A stretch of DNA of 64,000 bases from Sinotaia quadrata (GCA_028829895.1 CM054180.1:110696635-110760634), one strand, 5' to 3'; numbered from the stretch's first letter, positions 1 through 12,231 are shown. The notes: generated by a model from the sequence alone, not told the origin. Made by a program: numbers and translations.

Positions 1-175
1 ACGATTGCTGGCGTCACTGTTATTACTTGATTTGTGAATTTAATGAGAACGCGTGTGCTAGTTTGTATTCATTTCTTTATTTTTTTTAAAGTCGACTTGT
101 TGTGTTGGCTTGTTTGTTTTCTTGCTTATTTTACATATCTATATATCTACAGGGTTTTAAGTTATCTTTGTTAGT

Positions 176-337
176 AGATTGCAGAAGTGTCTTCAGAAAG
201 TTTGAGTTGTTCGCTGTCTTTTTTTAGGAGATTGCAGAAGTGTCTTAGAAAGTTTGAGTTGTTCGCTGTCTTTTTTTAGGAGATTGCAGAAGTGTCTTAG
301 AAAGTTTGGAGTTGTTCGCTGTTTTCTTTAGGAGATT
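176..337. repeat. Tandem repeat, about 52 bp x 3, upstream of gene A
   Basis: Three copies of a unit starting AGATTGCAGAAGTGTCTT begin near 176, 229 and 281, and a partial fourth begins near 333. They lie upstream of the inferred splice acceptor of gene A, possibly in its promoter or 5' intron. Confidence 0.85.
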
Positions 338-737
338 GCTTGTAGCGCTTTAGTTTTGATGGTAAATGAACACCTAAAGAGAAAGTGTTGGCGAGTTTTT
401 GCTGGGTTTTGTTAGTTTAAGCTACTTGTTATGTACACCTTTTCATTTTTCTACCTTAATTTTCCTATTTTCTATTGTTGAATTTTTTTAATGATTTATT
501 ATATATATTATTATTTCGTAGAATCTTCATCAGAAAGTTTTGTTTTTCACTCTCTTATTAGCGTTCCATTGTACGAATTCATAATGTCCAATCTATTTAA
601 CAGCATTTAAATACACACATTTTTGTTAAGAATCCAAACTTGCTTCCTAGTATGTGAATAAAGCATATAAGTACATGATTGTTATCATTATTATTAATTA
701 TAATACACGTATTATTCTGCAGACATCCTTGCCTCAA

Positions 738-1841
738 ATGACGTCACCAAGAGAAACAACAGAGGAGAATGAATGTTGCATTTGTCACGAGCTGTTTACA
801 GAACCTAAAATACTCCCATGTGCACATTTGCTGTGTCGTGACTGCCTGGTAGATTGGCTACAGACGAAGGGAGATGCCAGTTGTCCGATTTGTCGTGCTG
901 TAATTACAAAATCAATGATTCTCACATTAGAGAATTGTAAAGCGTATGCAGACTCCCTTCCTACCGATCTGGCAATGGCCGCTGTCGTTGATAGCATGCA
1001 ATTACTTTCCAAGGAACGGCTCTGTGAAATGTGTGAGGTCGTTGATGGCGAGTCTCTCTGTTTGACCTGCAAGGTCACTCTTTGCCATTCCTGCGTAAAA
1101 CTGCACGGAAAGCTGCCATCGTGTCGTTCACATAAAGTAGAAGACCTGTCCAACCTAACCTCAGAGAATCTGGTCGTTAGCCAAAGAGTGCCGTGCTCTG
1201 CGCACGCTGACAAAGCATCTAAACTTTTCTGTTCCTCGCATGACGTCACCATCTGCCATTCCTGTTTCGCAACCGATCACCGTTCGTGCCCAGATATTGT
1301 AGATTTGGGGGAAATGTTAGAGCGATCGAAATGTCACATATACGAGTTGGAAGAAAAGTTAATTTCATCAGAAGCCGAATTTAACGATGCCCTAGAAGAG
1401 TTTGAACAAGTCTTGACACAATCCAAGCATAATACGACGAAAGCCATTCAAGACATAGATGATATGTGTAACAAACTTTTGCTGTCCGTGGAGAATTGTA
1501 GACAGCGACTAAAAACAGAAGTTCTTGCTGCAGAAAGTAAGCTCAAAACTGCTGTGCATGACGGGAAAAAAGCTTTGCAGATGAAACGCGGAACAGTTGT
1601 GGCACATCGACATTTAATTGAACGCATTCATAAAACAAGTCCTAACTCTTTCCTTCACACCATGACCTCGACGCTAGATGTCAGAATCAAAAGTCTCGAT
1701 TTGGAAGCAGTTTTACCAGAGGAAAGTGAACCTATTACCTTGACAACACTGACTGTAGACCCACTGGTGTTTGAACGCCTGGAACGAGATTTGGGAGAAT
1801 TTGGCACACTTGTAGCTGTCTCTCCAAATTTAAAAACGCAG
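738..1841 (+). CDS. Gene A exon 1: RING, B-box 1, B-box 2, coiled coil
   Basis: Visible zinc ligands are C13, C16, C28, H30, C33, C36, C49 and C52 (RING, with W40 and P50 at typical E2-contact positions); C96, C99, C108, C111, C116, C119, H123 and H132 (B-box 1); and C153, H156, C165, H168, C173, C176, H181 and C184 (B-box 2). The last has a cysteine where many B-boxes carry histidine. A charged, leucine-rich helical stretch follows. The exon ends at a CAG before GT at 1842. If the intron is retained, translation stops at 1914-1916, giving a protein without the NHR. Confidence 0.87.
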
Positions 1842-4800
1842 GTTAATATTAATGCATATTATTTACTCATTCATTCACCCAATCAAAAATCAATCAATCA
1901 ATCAACCCAACAATAAATTATTCAAGTGGTCTGACAGCTATCTACCGACTTCTATGTTGTCTGTCTATATATTTCAATGCCTGTTGACTGTTCATACTTC
2001 TATTGATATACTTTTACACCCGTCCGTCCATTAGTACAACCACTTACTTATTTCTCTCTTTTATGTATTTGCATATCTATCTTTAGCTTTTTCATGTATT
2101 TTGAACAACCGTCCAGTTTAAGTGGTGTCCTATCTTCTTGTTATGTATTTGCTTGTCCATCTTTGGCTTTCTTTGTATTTTGAACAACCATCCAGTTTAA
2201 GTGGTGTCCTATCTTGTTTCGTAAACTTCTTTTGCTCCACGGGAAATGCGTGAAAACCTTTCCTCTTCTTTCGATGTTCTCGTTTTTTTGGTGGATTCCT
2301 GTGGAGTCTTCCTCCCTTGTCTTGTATTCGAGGAGGGTAGTTGGAGGAGTGTGCTGTTGTTGAATTTTTTGGTTCTTTGTGATTACATCTCGATGCGACA
2401 TTTGTAGTTCCTCATTTTAAAAAAATCTTTTTAGATTTTTTTTATTAAAAAGCATTTGATATTTCTCTTTCTAGGTATTTTGTTTTAAAAAGAGGAAATG
2501 AAATGTGTTAGTGTGAGGGAAAATGATGGGTGCTAGAAGTATGCGATTTTGGTTATGTTCTTTTGGGTGTAGTAGTGTTTGGGTGGCGAGTGGTGGCTGT
2601 AGTAGGTTTATTGTTTCTCTGAGATTTTTCTTTCTTCTGTTCATTGGTTACATTTTAACAGATGATGATTGCTTTTGCTGTCTGTCTTACACTATGTGTA
2701 TGATTTTGGTTCATGATTTGGTTTGCGTGTAATCTTGTGGTACTGTGCCGTGGTCTATAGTTTTTCTTTCTTCTGTGTATTGATTACATTTTTAACAGAT
2801 GATGGTTGCTTTTGCTGTCTGTCTTACACTATGTGTATGATTTTGGTTCATGATTTGGTTTGCGTGTAATCTTGTGGTACTGTGCCGTGGTCTATAGTTT
2901 GCAAAGTTGCAGTATATGTTGGTGAGTTGAGGGGTGGGGTGGCGTCTTTTTTTAATTAATAAGGTATAATTATTATTTTTGTGTCATATCAACTCTATAT
3001 CCCTATATACCTAAATTAATTATTTTCTCTCTTTGTCACAATTCATTCTGCCCGTGCAGGATGACTGTTTTTATTTATTTGCTGGTTTCTCTCTTCCTGT
3101 GTCATCTTCAAAACAAGAAAAGAAACTGTCGTAGCAAAATGTGAAACTATTATGATAATATATGTACGTGTGTGATTTATGTAAGACCCTGTTATTGTAT
3201 TAAATTATTAAAACTATTGGTTTATTATATTAATACTACTAACAGCCACATGGCCTAGCCTACTCTTCCAATCACTATATTAACATCTGTTGCAGTAACT
3301 TTATGGGATAATTATTCAATGTAATATAGTGGCAAGAAAAATTGTTGACGTTGCCTCTAAACTCGGCGATTATTATAATTTATTCTTAATTAATTAAAGT
3401 CCATTCATCCAAGATGCGGCTCGACCCGAGGCCATCCCAATTACCGAAGAAATAATTAAGATATGTAGAAAATAATAACAATGTAATAAGTAGGAATGAC
3501 TAAAAATCATATTTACAAGTTGCACGAAATAAGGAAAGGAGAAACACGCATTACAATTTCCGTTCTACAATATTCCTGTCCTGCGACGTGTCTAAGCAGA
3601 TTGTCAATAATTTAAACATTGTGAAACATTTACCTATTTCCATAGTAGTATAATTTATTTGTTTACTAATTTGCTAAGGTAATGAACAAATAACATGACC
3701 AATTTAATTATAACGCACCCCCAACTTGTGTCAGCAGAAACAGTGGGGCTTTCATAAGCGTCATGGCCTGAGTATTACTCTCAGCAACAAGGTCAAGGCT
3801 ACAAAAAACATATCAATCATCGACAGTGGAATAGTAATGGCAGACCAGCCTATGACTTTTAACAAGTTGTACGAGGTGTGTTGTTTTTGTTTCAAAGTAT
3901 TCAACTAAAAGAATTGCATAGAAGTATTGAAGTCAGTTTAAGAATTACAAACTGTTGGTTACGTTTCACTTCACAGATATTTGATACATACTAAATTGTT
4001 TTATGAATTAAATCAATTTCATATTTTTGTACACATATTAATTTGCTTTCATAGATACGAATTGAGAGGATGAACACAGAATGCCTAGGTTACATGGTTG
4101 TAGGACTTGTAGCTGACCCAGACCATGTTGTATTGACCCGATATGCAGGTGATCTTCAATCAGCGATCGTCATTGAACAAAACCAAGTTATCATTCATCA
4201 AAAAAAGGTATAATATTTTTCTTCTAGTGAGACTCTAGAATATTACTAATTCAATCACACACATACATACACATCACATGCTTTCTCCATCTCTCTTACA
4301 TAACAGTTTATATTTAACGACCCTATCTCAGCATCAGGCCGAGTTATTAATTTTAATATTTATACCTATAAATGTACGTTTGTTGAGTGATACACAGTTA
4401 TAATGTACGTTTGTTGAGTACATGTACACGGTCCAATAGTCGAGGTGCTGTAAGAAAATGTCATTCATAGACAGAAATCCATCGGGTCCATAGAAAGCGG
4501 TTTTCCATCACTGGATTTAAATCATGCATAAGCAGATTAACGATGATATGAAAAGAATGCTATACATACTGATCCTTTTCCAAAAATAATCAATTTGAAT
4601 ACTTAAATCAAAAAACAGTACCAAAAGTAAAAGTGTTATTTAGCTTTTAAAACAAAGAAATAACTTTTCGTGACTTTTTAACGGAATCTCTGCAAATAGT
4701 CTTTCAGATCTAATTACAATATTAATTTGAAATGTTTAATTTGACACTTAATCATGAAATGTATTGTGGAGATTCTTGTGACATGAGTTTCTTGGACGAA

Positions 4801-6357
4801 ATTTATTTTTACGTACAGAACTCCAAAATTAGCTTCAGCGAATGAAAATATCTTCAAAATAGTTCCGTTAATTTGACATTCAAATATGTTATAAATCAGT
4901 TTGACAGTAGACGTAACAGTCCTCTTGACACTACATAGCATCTGCATGTACGTATCTATTCTCAGCTATTGCTTACTTTTTGTTTTACTGATGTATTCTC
5001 AGCTATTGCTTACCTTTTGTTTTACTGATGTATTTATGTCTATCTGAACCCTGACTTGGCAATGCTTCAAGACATCGAGCGGCAATCAGTGACGCTTCAT
5101 TTATACGGTGATTGGAAAAATCGTCACCTTCTTTTTTAATCACATTCAATCTTTTGAGAAGTTGTGACGATTCTTCTTGACACAATATACATGCACATTT
5201 TGTTTTTGTTTTGTTTGGTTGTATTTTCCAGCGTCTCTTTGAATCACTTCCGTACATAGTAAAATCGCATCTAATGGAGATATATATACATTTAGGTAAT
5301 TACATAGTAAGATCGCGTCTAACAGAGTTATATATACATTTTGGTAATTATAAGTATGAGGTAACTGTTCCCTCTGGAGATTTGATTTATTGGGAATCCC
5401 ATAAGTCATACTTGAGAGCTACTCGAACTATGTAAAAGGATTGTCTTAAATTAAAAGAAAACAAAATACAAGGAAGGTATCATCGTTTTCAGATCTATTA
5501 GGATACAAATTTACTAAAATATTCCACATTTGTTCCAGCAATCATGATCAGATGTTATGTAGTCTTGGGAGAGTCTATACGCTTTAGTGTTGATGTTAAA
5601 AGAACTTATATATGTAACGTAACACATGTTTCAAGTTCAGAACTGTGAAATGTTAAGAATTGTTAAATTCTTTTTTCATAGATAAAAAATGATTGTGGAA
5701 AGCTTCTTCCCTCGATAACTGTTGGAAGCAGAGTTGGTGTCCTAATAGACGAAAAGAAATGTTTACACCTGTACATTGATGGAATTGACCAAGGCATTGC
5801 AGCTAGAGATGTACAACAACCTTGCTACGCTCTATTTGACGTGTATGGGAAACCTTCAGAGGTGAGTGTTGAAAAGTTATATTTGTGACGTTGATTACCA
5901 AGCTTTTCCAATTTCAGTAGACACATTATGTACATATTGTATATTATATATTATAGTGATATTGTCTTTATGAGCCCAACTTGATACATTCAATTTAATG
6001 ATAAATGTTTGTTTTAAACTACTGAATAATTTATAACATAATGAATACACCTGATGTAATTAAATGATATTTTATTGTAAATCGATTAAAAAGCTATAAC
6101 GTACAGAACAAAGTGTAACTTGCGACACATAACAAACAAATGCCGCGGAATCTGGATCACAAACGGCAGCAAACGATGCATTATTTAAATATAACGCCTT
6201 AATTGATTTAATAGTTATGTTTTAAACTGAATATTATCATAATTTAGTAATGGAACAATAACTTATCAGTGCTTATAATATGTAAATGACAAATCCATTG
6301 TAATCTTTAATATTTACCTTAACATTCAAATAATTCCACACACATATGGACACACCT

Positions 6358-6421
<64 letters not shown>

Positions 6422-7656
6422 CTTCTACTCAATACACACGTACATATACACACGCGCGTATACATATGCACCCACTCATATATATATATATATATATATA
6501 TATACAGCTAAATACTGTTATTTTGTTTTACGCACTTAGATTGTAATAATTTATATTTGGCAGTATAGCACTGATCTCTACGTTAACTGGATTTGTGGAC
6601 AACTATCATTTTCGAAGCCAGAAAGAAAAACCCTGTCATGTAGCTTTTATAACGGTGTAATATTGTCTACATTCTTGAGTTCAGTGTCATGGATAAATAC
6701 AGGATATTTTTAATATGTAATAGGGAAAGACGTTTGTCGACATTTTGATTTCATTTGTTTAACATTCCCTATTAATAGTAGTCTGCAAATCTAACGAATA
6801 CATGAGTATAGATCACTCATTAAAGAGCATTTAAAACACGCAGACCTATGTATGCTACAGGCGGCTTTCATTGATACATGTGTATAGATCACTCATTACA
6901 TCACAATTTACGCAAGCAGGTCTATGTACGTTACAAACAACTTGCGGTGATACACCTTAATTAACAATCTTTTTTTTCTTCTTGGTTGGACGTGCAGAAT
7001 AAAAGCGACAAAATTCCTTAGGAGGTTATTTATATATTTTTTTTAAAATACTAAGTAAATGGATTTGTGTCATTCCAAAAGCATAAATATTTATTTTAAT
7101 ATGATCGATGTATTTCATTCCGAATAAAAATGTAATGTAAACGTTGCTTTTTAACTTTCTCCAATTTGCACGAAAGTATATCTTCAGTGGCTCTTCAGAC
7201 TGCAATAAAACATTCGATTGAGTAAAGTTCTCCTACCCCTTTCACAGGTCAAGGTTTTGCTATAAGCCATGAGCTCATCACACCTGTAATGAACATCAAA
7301 TCACATGAGTGGCAATGTGAAATAATTTGTGAAAACCTTGATGAACACACCAAATAGAACCATTCTACCCGTTGCTAGTGTCCCAAGATTCCATAAGAAT
7401 TTTGTTAAAGTTATTCGGAATTTAGTAATTTTAACAAATCGCAACAAACCCACTGTGTTATTTGACGGCAAGCCCTGTTAATAAATACTGTTCAATTAAA
7501 ATTTCCCTTTTTTTGCTCTCTATTTAAACTGAGTATTTCCTGTATTTTTCACAACGCTAGGCGTGAAACAAACACATCACCTTAAAAGCCACGTTTCTTT
7601 CTTTTTTGCAGATTTTGGCACTCCCCTCTAGGAAAATCGAACATAAAAATTCCTGA
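738..7656 (+). CDS. Gene A: TRIM-type RING/B-box/coiled-coil protein with C-terminal NHR domain (five coding exons, 539 aa)
   Basis: Joining 738-1841, 3738-3875, 4055-4207, 5682-5861 and 7612-7656 gives an open frame of 540 codons with the stop, and all junctions are phase 0 with GT-AG introns. Residues 13-52 are a C3HC4 RING, 96-132 a B-box 1, 153-184 a B-box 2 and about 185-330 a heptad-rich coiled coil. Residues 369-525 resemble the Neuralized homology repeat (NHR), and a 14-residue tail follows. Family knowledge: RING/B-box/coiled-coil proteins are usually E3 ubiquitin ligases that dimerise through the coiled coil, and NHR modules bind protein partners, so the inferred role is a ubiquitin ligase with an NHR recognition arm. 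The start at 738 is chosen because the same Met-Thr/Ala-Ser/Thr start aligns in all four paralogues and lies 15 bases after a pyrimidine-AG acceptor at 721-722; the frame is also open back to an ATG at 654, which would fall in the upstream intron. The substrate is unknown. Confidence 0.85.
2061..2219. repeat. 80-bp tandem duplication in gene A intron 1
   Basis: The copies 2061-2140 and 2141-2219 share the core GAACAACC(G/A)TCCAGTTTAAG and differ at several positions. Confidence 0.85.
2625..2897. repeat. 136-bp tandem duplication in gene A intron 1
   Basis: The copies 2625-2760 and 2761-2897 are nearly identical, including the shared end TGTGCCGTGGTCTATAG. Confidence 0.9.
3738..3875 (+). CDS. 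Gene A exon 2: NHR part 1
   Basis: This 46-codon exon begins with K-Q-W-G-F-H and carries the HG-x-x-I-x-L motif that opens NHR domains, then a KLYE end before GT at 3876. The acceptor is a tandem NAGNAG (CAGCAG at 3732-3737), so an extra glutamine codon could be included by using the first AG. Confidence 0.8.
4055..4207 (+). CDS. Gene A exon 3: NHR part 2
   Basis: This 51-codon exon has the hydrophobic VVGLVADP-like strand typical of the NHR middle and an aliphatic AIVIEQN segment. Acceptor TTTCATAG precedes it and donor GTATAA follows at 4208. Confidence 0.8.
4958..5032. repeat. 37-bp tandem duplication in gene A intron 3
   Basis: Two copies of a unit starting ATTCTCAGCTATTGCTTAC lie in the intron between gene A exons 3 and 4. 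Confidence 0.75.
5255..5352. repeat. About 48-bp tandem duplication in gene A intron 3
   Basis: Two diverged copies share ACATAGTAA(A/G)ATCGC(A/G)TCTAA, then TATATATACATTT and GGTAATTA. Confidence 0.7.
5682..5861 (+). CDS. Gene A exon 4: NHR part 3 (core motif)
   Basis: This 60-codon exon contains VGVLID, then LHLYIDG-x-DQG-x-A and YALFDVYG. These are the most diagnostic NHR motifs, matching the family pattern of a V-G-V strand, a G-x-x-Q-G turn and a final D-x-Y-G. A consensus donor GTGAGT follows at 5862. Confidence 0.85.
6359..6503. repeat. (CA)n microsatellite followed by (TA)n
   Basis: About 30 CA dinucleotides (6359-6418) and then a TA tract (6478-6503) lie in gene A intron 4. The histidine-threonine ORF over it is a repeat artefact. 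Confidence 0.95.
6790..6965. repeat. About 90-bp tandem duplication in gene A intron 4
   Basis: Two diverged copies share TGTATAGATCACTCATTA-like and CAGACCTATGTA-like blocks, separated by about 88 bp. Confidence 0.65.
7612..7656 (+). CDS. Gene A exon 5: C-terminal tail and stop
   Basis: A polypyrimidine tract and CAG end at 7611. Fourteen codons (I-L-A-L-P-S-R-K...) end in TGA at 7654-7656. The last exons of the other paralogues start with a similar (I/V)-T-A/T-L-P, which supports the assignment. Confidence 0.75.
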   Translation: MLALPSRKIEHKNS

Positions 7657-8131
7657 TGGAAATGTAAAAGACAAAGGAATCATTCGCTGACTACCACCAG
7701 CGACTCATCTTTTCTTAATCTATTTATTAACTGCATTAATCGTTTTGTTTAAACTGTTTATTCGTATGCCATGTCTGGAACATACACGAAAAACAAACAA
7801 GACAATCTCTATGCTGCTTGTGACCTCTGAAGTATGTCAGACATTGTAATTGTATGCACTGCTGTGTATTATGTCGGACCTAAATTCATGTGCGTTGTGT
7901 ATTGAAGGTGCTTGCCAAAGTGTGTCTTAAAATGCTTAAAAAGAGACGATGCATTTTGTGACAGAGCAAAAGCTGCCTGCACTTATTTATGAATTAATTA
8001 TTTTATTTATTTTGCAATTCTTATATTTACGTTACTAATATTTAATGTATTAACAATTGAAAACAAACTTCGTGCACTGCATCTTAAGAAATATGTAAAG
8101 GCGTCAGAATTCTCTAGAACGATAGTTAAAC

Positions 8132-8137
8132 AATAAA
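8132..8137 (+). promoter_or_regulatory. Candidate poly(A) signal for gene A
   Basis: AATAAA lies about 480 bp after the gene A stop. In AT-rich sequence such hexamers are common, so this is only a candidate 3' end. Confidence 0.3.
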
Positions 8138-8509
8138 CTGAAGCAAGATTATTTTTCATGGTAGAAGTTTCTTGAAGTCAGCAAACCAGGCTGAGTAATA
8201 AACAACTCACCCAGTGACACTAACCAGTTGTAGGCAGCTGGCTAGTTAAAGCGACCAATGATCTGATACTGGTCAATAACTAATCTAACCATTAAGAGTC
8301 AAACAGAAAGTGACCTGTTAGAAAATCCCTTATGCTTATCACCTAGATTTTGTTTGTGGTTGACTCCGGTAATAAAGGCTGATCGTTAGCTGGTGAGTTA
8401 TTTGACTGATAAAGAAAGAATTAACTTAGAAATACTTTCTTGCACTTTTGAACTATTTGATTTATGGTTTGTTATTTGACTCAGAGATGATTTAATGTAT
8501 TTAGAAGGT

Positions 8510-8565
8510 TAAATTTTATGATTTTGCAATTAGACTTGGCTGTAGTTGCAAAATCATAAAATTTA
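8510..8565. repeat. Perfect 20-bp-arm hairpin
   Basis: Arms 8510-8529 and 8546-8565 are exact reverse complements (TAAATTTTATGATTTTGCAA on the left) around a 16-bp loop. It lies about 850 bp after the gene A stop. Confidence 0.9.
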
Positions 8566-9464
8566 GTATTTCTTCTTTTCTCCATTATTCTCAATCTCCG
8601 ATATTCCGCAAGACCAAAAACCGGTAATGACCTGTCTCTGTGGAGACTCAGGGCAAAGTGTGCAAAAGGATGACGATTGATTCCGATATTGTGATTAAAT
8701 TGCATTACGTGACAACGAAGTTTTGAATCACTTTTTATCTGTCATCAATCAGACTTTTAAGATTTTCTTTTGATGCGATCTTCTCTGTAACTACACTTCA
8801 AAATCCGTTACACTAGCGCTCAAACGTCTAGCGCTAAATTATCCGTCGCTCAAGTGTCTGCTGCCCAAATGTTCTACGTCGCCATTTTCATATAAATGTA
8901 AGTGCATATCATAGAATACAAATAAATTTAGGCAAAACATAACATGTTCAGACGATGCTAACATGTGCAGAGCAGGTTGAAAGGTCAACAGCGGGCATCA
9001 GACATCATTTATGCTTTAGGTTGAAAAACGGAAACTCCCCTGCCCACTGCCTGAATACAAAAGAATGACAATCACAACATATAATGCTAGTTATATAATA
9101 ATATTCTGAAGTTCATTATTCCGTCGCTGTAAGCCTTTCCCATGGCACTATATGATTATTTGTCTTTGCTCTATTCACATAATTATAGCACTTTCTCTTC
9201 TTGCCCAGAAACACCAGCGAAATCAAGGAACGCTGAAAACAGACATGGAGACATGGAGAGAGAGACAGAAAAATATCACACACATGCACATTCAGCACAC
9301 ACACGTTTCACAGGTAAAAGAAACCGACAGTCACTCGCATATAAGACTCAAAATGTACTACAGCCTAAAAAGAAGCAGAAATATATATATATATATATAA
9401 GAAAGGAAATACAAGAACAGCTCTACTGGTTATAAAAACGCATATGAACACGAGAAAATGTCAT
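8566..9464. other. Intergenic sequence without a supported gene
   Basis: No family or splice pattern was seen. Around 8812-8885 there is a degenerate motif repeat (GCGCTCAAACGTCTAGCGCT and variants). Short overlapping ORFs near 9116-9435 are composition artefacts of CA- and TA-rich sequence. Confidence 0.5.
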
Positions 9465-9749
9465 ACGTTTTTCTCCACAAACATGACTGTAAAATTAAAG
9501 TATGTTTTGCGAAGTTTCTTATTAGTTTCATGCACACTAATACTGTGTAAGTAATTCTAATGTGTTTTGCAATTAACATTTCCTCACAGGCAAATAAGTG
9601 ATAAAGTCATAGTGTCAGTTTTTGTACACGCACGCTAAAGGCTGCTCAGAAACCAATGCAACCATCGGGTCAAGTAGGTCTGGAAAGACTAATGCGGAAT
9701 TCACACAGGTTATGGACTTTCTCAGTAAAGGTAATCAAAGAAAGTCCAT
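9465..9749. repeat. Dispersed repeat copy 1, part of a foldback around the solo LTR
   Basis: 9465-9680 aligns in direct orientation with 12984-13195 (shared ACTGTGTAAGTAATTC and AATTAACATTTCCTCA). In addition 9635-9749 resembles the reverse complement of 12232-12300 (CTGGAAAGAC(T/C)AATGC), so the insertion site lay near the tip of an inverted repeat. Confidence 0.7.
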
Positions 9750-12231
9750 TGTCGCCACCCACCTTCTCTCGGATGAGGGGAGGGTGGTGGCTTGCCGGCT
9801 CCACGTAGGACTTGCATAAAGAGAATGACAAATCCACACACAGAATACCAAGATGTTTGTTTGGCTCGAATTTAATTCTGCGTGTAGGTTACGTATTGCC
9901 GACATGTTTGCATGTGTGTTTGCATATGGGTAGGGGTGAAGTGTAGACGGCACAGACGACACAACGTATAACAACGACAGCAACCACTCTTTCGAAACCA
10001 TAGACAGAAGAAAGGCCCAATATCGGAGTACAAGTTCAAATTTATTGGTCTATAGGTTTCCTCTCACACGTTGGTTAGTCAGTCAGCCATCCACACTCAC
10101 ACCCATGGGAAAGGGGGAAGAAAGAAGAAAGAAAAATGATAAATGATGAATTAAAATCAAAGAAATACAAAACTCAATTTCTTCATGCAGTACTACTTCT
10201 AACATTGCTTAAGCATTTTACAACATAATAGAACAGTCATTATTTCAGAGTTCTGGCGCCACACATCAATGTTCAATAATAATACACAAAGTTCAAAACA
10301 AATGTCATTTAACTTGCAAGTCTTTTCAATGGTTCCATCAATATCTTTTTACTTCAAGGTTTACTTCTAATTTTAGTTTAATGCTTAATTAAGATCCTAG
10401 TTTTAGTTTTAGGTTCTAGTTTATACTTATGTTTATGTGCTACGTGCTCTGAGATTTCCCTAATTAGTTAGAATTTTCTTTTACTCACATAGGTATTGTC
10501 ACGTTCTCCTTGTTCTCTGCTCTTATAACTCGTCTCTCTCTCTTGTTCTCTGCTCATATCGTTACACTTCTGGTGCTGGGCTCACACTTTCTTCTTGTGC
10601 TGGGGGGGGGGGTTCTGATGATACAACAAAACATCGTCGACGTCTCGACCTGGCCGCCTTCACTGTTACGACGGCTGCTACACTTCTGCTACACTTCGCG
10701 CTCCCGTGCGCTTCTCTGCTTCTCTTGTTAGGCCTAATTTCTCAGCTCTCATTGCGTTCTCTCTTCTCTCTTCTTCTCTTCAGTTTCTGCTCATTTCATC
10801 TCTTCTCTTAACTTCGTTTCTCATCTCTTCTCTTCCTCACAACTTCGTTTCTCATCTTCTCTTCTCTTAACTTCGTTTCTCATCTTCTCTTCTCTTCTTC
10901 ACAACGGCCAACCTTTGCCGTTCTCGGCGGTATGCCTCATGCATGACCGCTACTGCTTCCAACGATAGTTACTACCACTACGTAACATCTCGTTCTGTAA
11001 CATCTCCCAGCGCCGTGACATTAAACTTCCACCAGGAATTTGCCTTCTGCCTGGAAAATAATCGATCACCCGCGGTCTTTGACAGAGTCTTTGAAAACCT
11101 GAGATGGCTATCTGATTTGATTCGGCCCATCTAAAAACTGCAGCGGTCTTTACGACGCGCCTCATATGCAGCCAGGTAGACTTTCTGGCACACTGTTACA
11201 GTGGTCAAGAATCCTCCTTCTGTTTTGCCTTCAGAATCGTAGAGTCTTCTTGATCCATAAAAGCAGGGAGAAACTCAGAGGTGACCTTCACCCCTGTACA
11301 AAACGCTACATTTTCCACGTCGCTCTTCCACGTTTCTCATCCGCCCATGGCTCTGTCTCCTCTTTTATACAAACTCTTGTACGTCACTTTCTATGAGATG
11401 ACTCGAACACACCCCTCCTTCCAGCACAGACACTATCCCCCGTCCAACACTGCCCATTTACAACCAGCACTGTACGTGCTTAGGAATATTCTCTGCCCAT
11501 CCTGGCCACCTCTGGCGTCCAGTTCTATCAGTGCCAAAGTATCAAGTTCCCAGTTGGCACCTGTGATTTACGTATCCATTTAACCTCTAGCTAACTCTCA
11601 GAGCACACACTAAAATCTCAGAGCAAGCTGTCCTACTCCTATTTTATTTTAAAAACTATAGTTACTGGCAGCTCATGGCCACCTGACAAGCTATACATCA
11701 ATTCACACAGCAAGACATGGTTGTACACACAGACCAACCTTCTTAACTTAACATACAATGATTAACTTTCCAATAACTTAACTTCTATTTCACAAAACAA
11801 TAGTAATTACACAATAGCAATATCAAAACTTAAACTACCAAACATTTATAGTGGTGATTCTTACAATGATGTTTACATTTCCAAAAACTTAGTCTGCCTC
11901 CGTCACGGACATAATTGGCATCCTAGCACCTTCTCACGTTTTCCGTTTTCTGGCCGCCTGTACTTCTACTCTGACACAGATTTATGGGCGTGGGTTCCTG
12001 GCCACAGAGGGTCAAGCCAGCATTCTCTTGCAAGCTAATTATATCTTTTCCATTCCCCAACACGAACTTAAAGCTAATGTTTCCGACTTAGTTTTCCCCA
12101 TTGTTGAAAAATGGTCATTTTCACCCTGTCCCTCTTTTAATTAACTTAGCTGTTTCGTACTTAGTTTATAGTTAGAAAATACTTAGAGGGAGAAAAAAAA
12201 ATTTATTAATATTTTCTCGATCTTCGTGACA
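9750..12231 (-). mobile_element. Solo LTR (2482 bp) with 5-bp target-site duplication TCCAT
   Basis: It starts TGTCGCC and ends GTGACA, so the ends are TG...CA with a short imperfect inverted repeat. It is flanked by TCCAT at 9745-9749 and 12232-12236. The ends resemble those of the LTRs at 21114 and 26669, as does a G-rich, CC-rich block near the left end. AATAAA on the minus strand (complement near 10037) suggests minus orientation. There is no internal region, so this is the product of LTR-LTR recombination. Inside are a ten-G run near 10605 and a TC-rich minisatellite near 10740-10900. Small ORFs within it have no features. Confidence 0.75.
10740..10905. repeat. TCTTCTC-rich minisatellite inside the solo LTR
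   Basis: Units of roughly 35 bp share AACTTCGTTTCTCATCT and TCTTCTCTTC blocks, with about four imperfect copies. Confidence 0.7.

Larger units (their letters stand above)
1842..3737 (+). other. Gene A intron 1 with local tandem duplications
   Basis: No coding signal was seen. The intron holds an 80-bp tandem duplication at 2061-2219 (unit beginning TTATGTATTTGC) and a 136-bp duplication at 2625-2897 (unit beginning TTTTTCTTTCTTCTG). The short ORFs inside it have no recognisable features. Confidence 0.6.

Noticed and set aside
654..737. N-terminal extension of gene A to ATG 654 (likewise 18567 and 45215)
   Set aside because: The extensions do not align among paralogues and lie upstream of conserved splice acceptors.
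785..1252. 155-aa minus-strand ORF
   Set aside because: It lies wholly inside gene A exon 1 and mirrors its codons; no domain of its own, and the equivalent in gene B is broken up.
6346..6546. Histidine/threonine-rich ORF
   Set aside because: Translation of a CA/TA microsatellite.
10510..11583. ORFs of 71-100 aa near 10510-11583
   Set aside because: They lie inside the solo LTR and show no recognisable domain.
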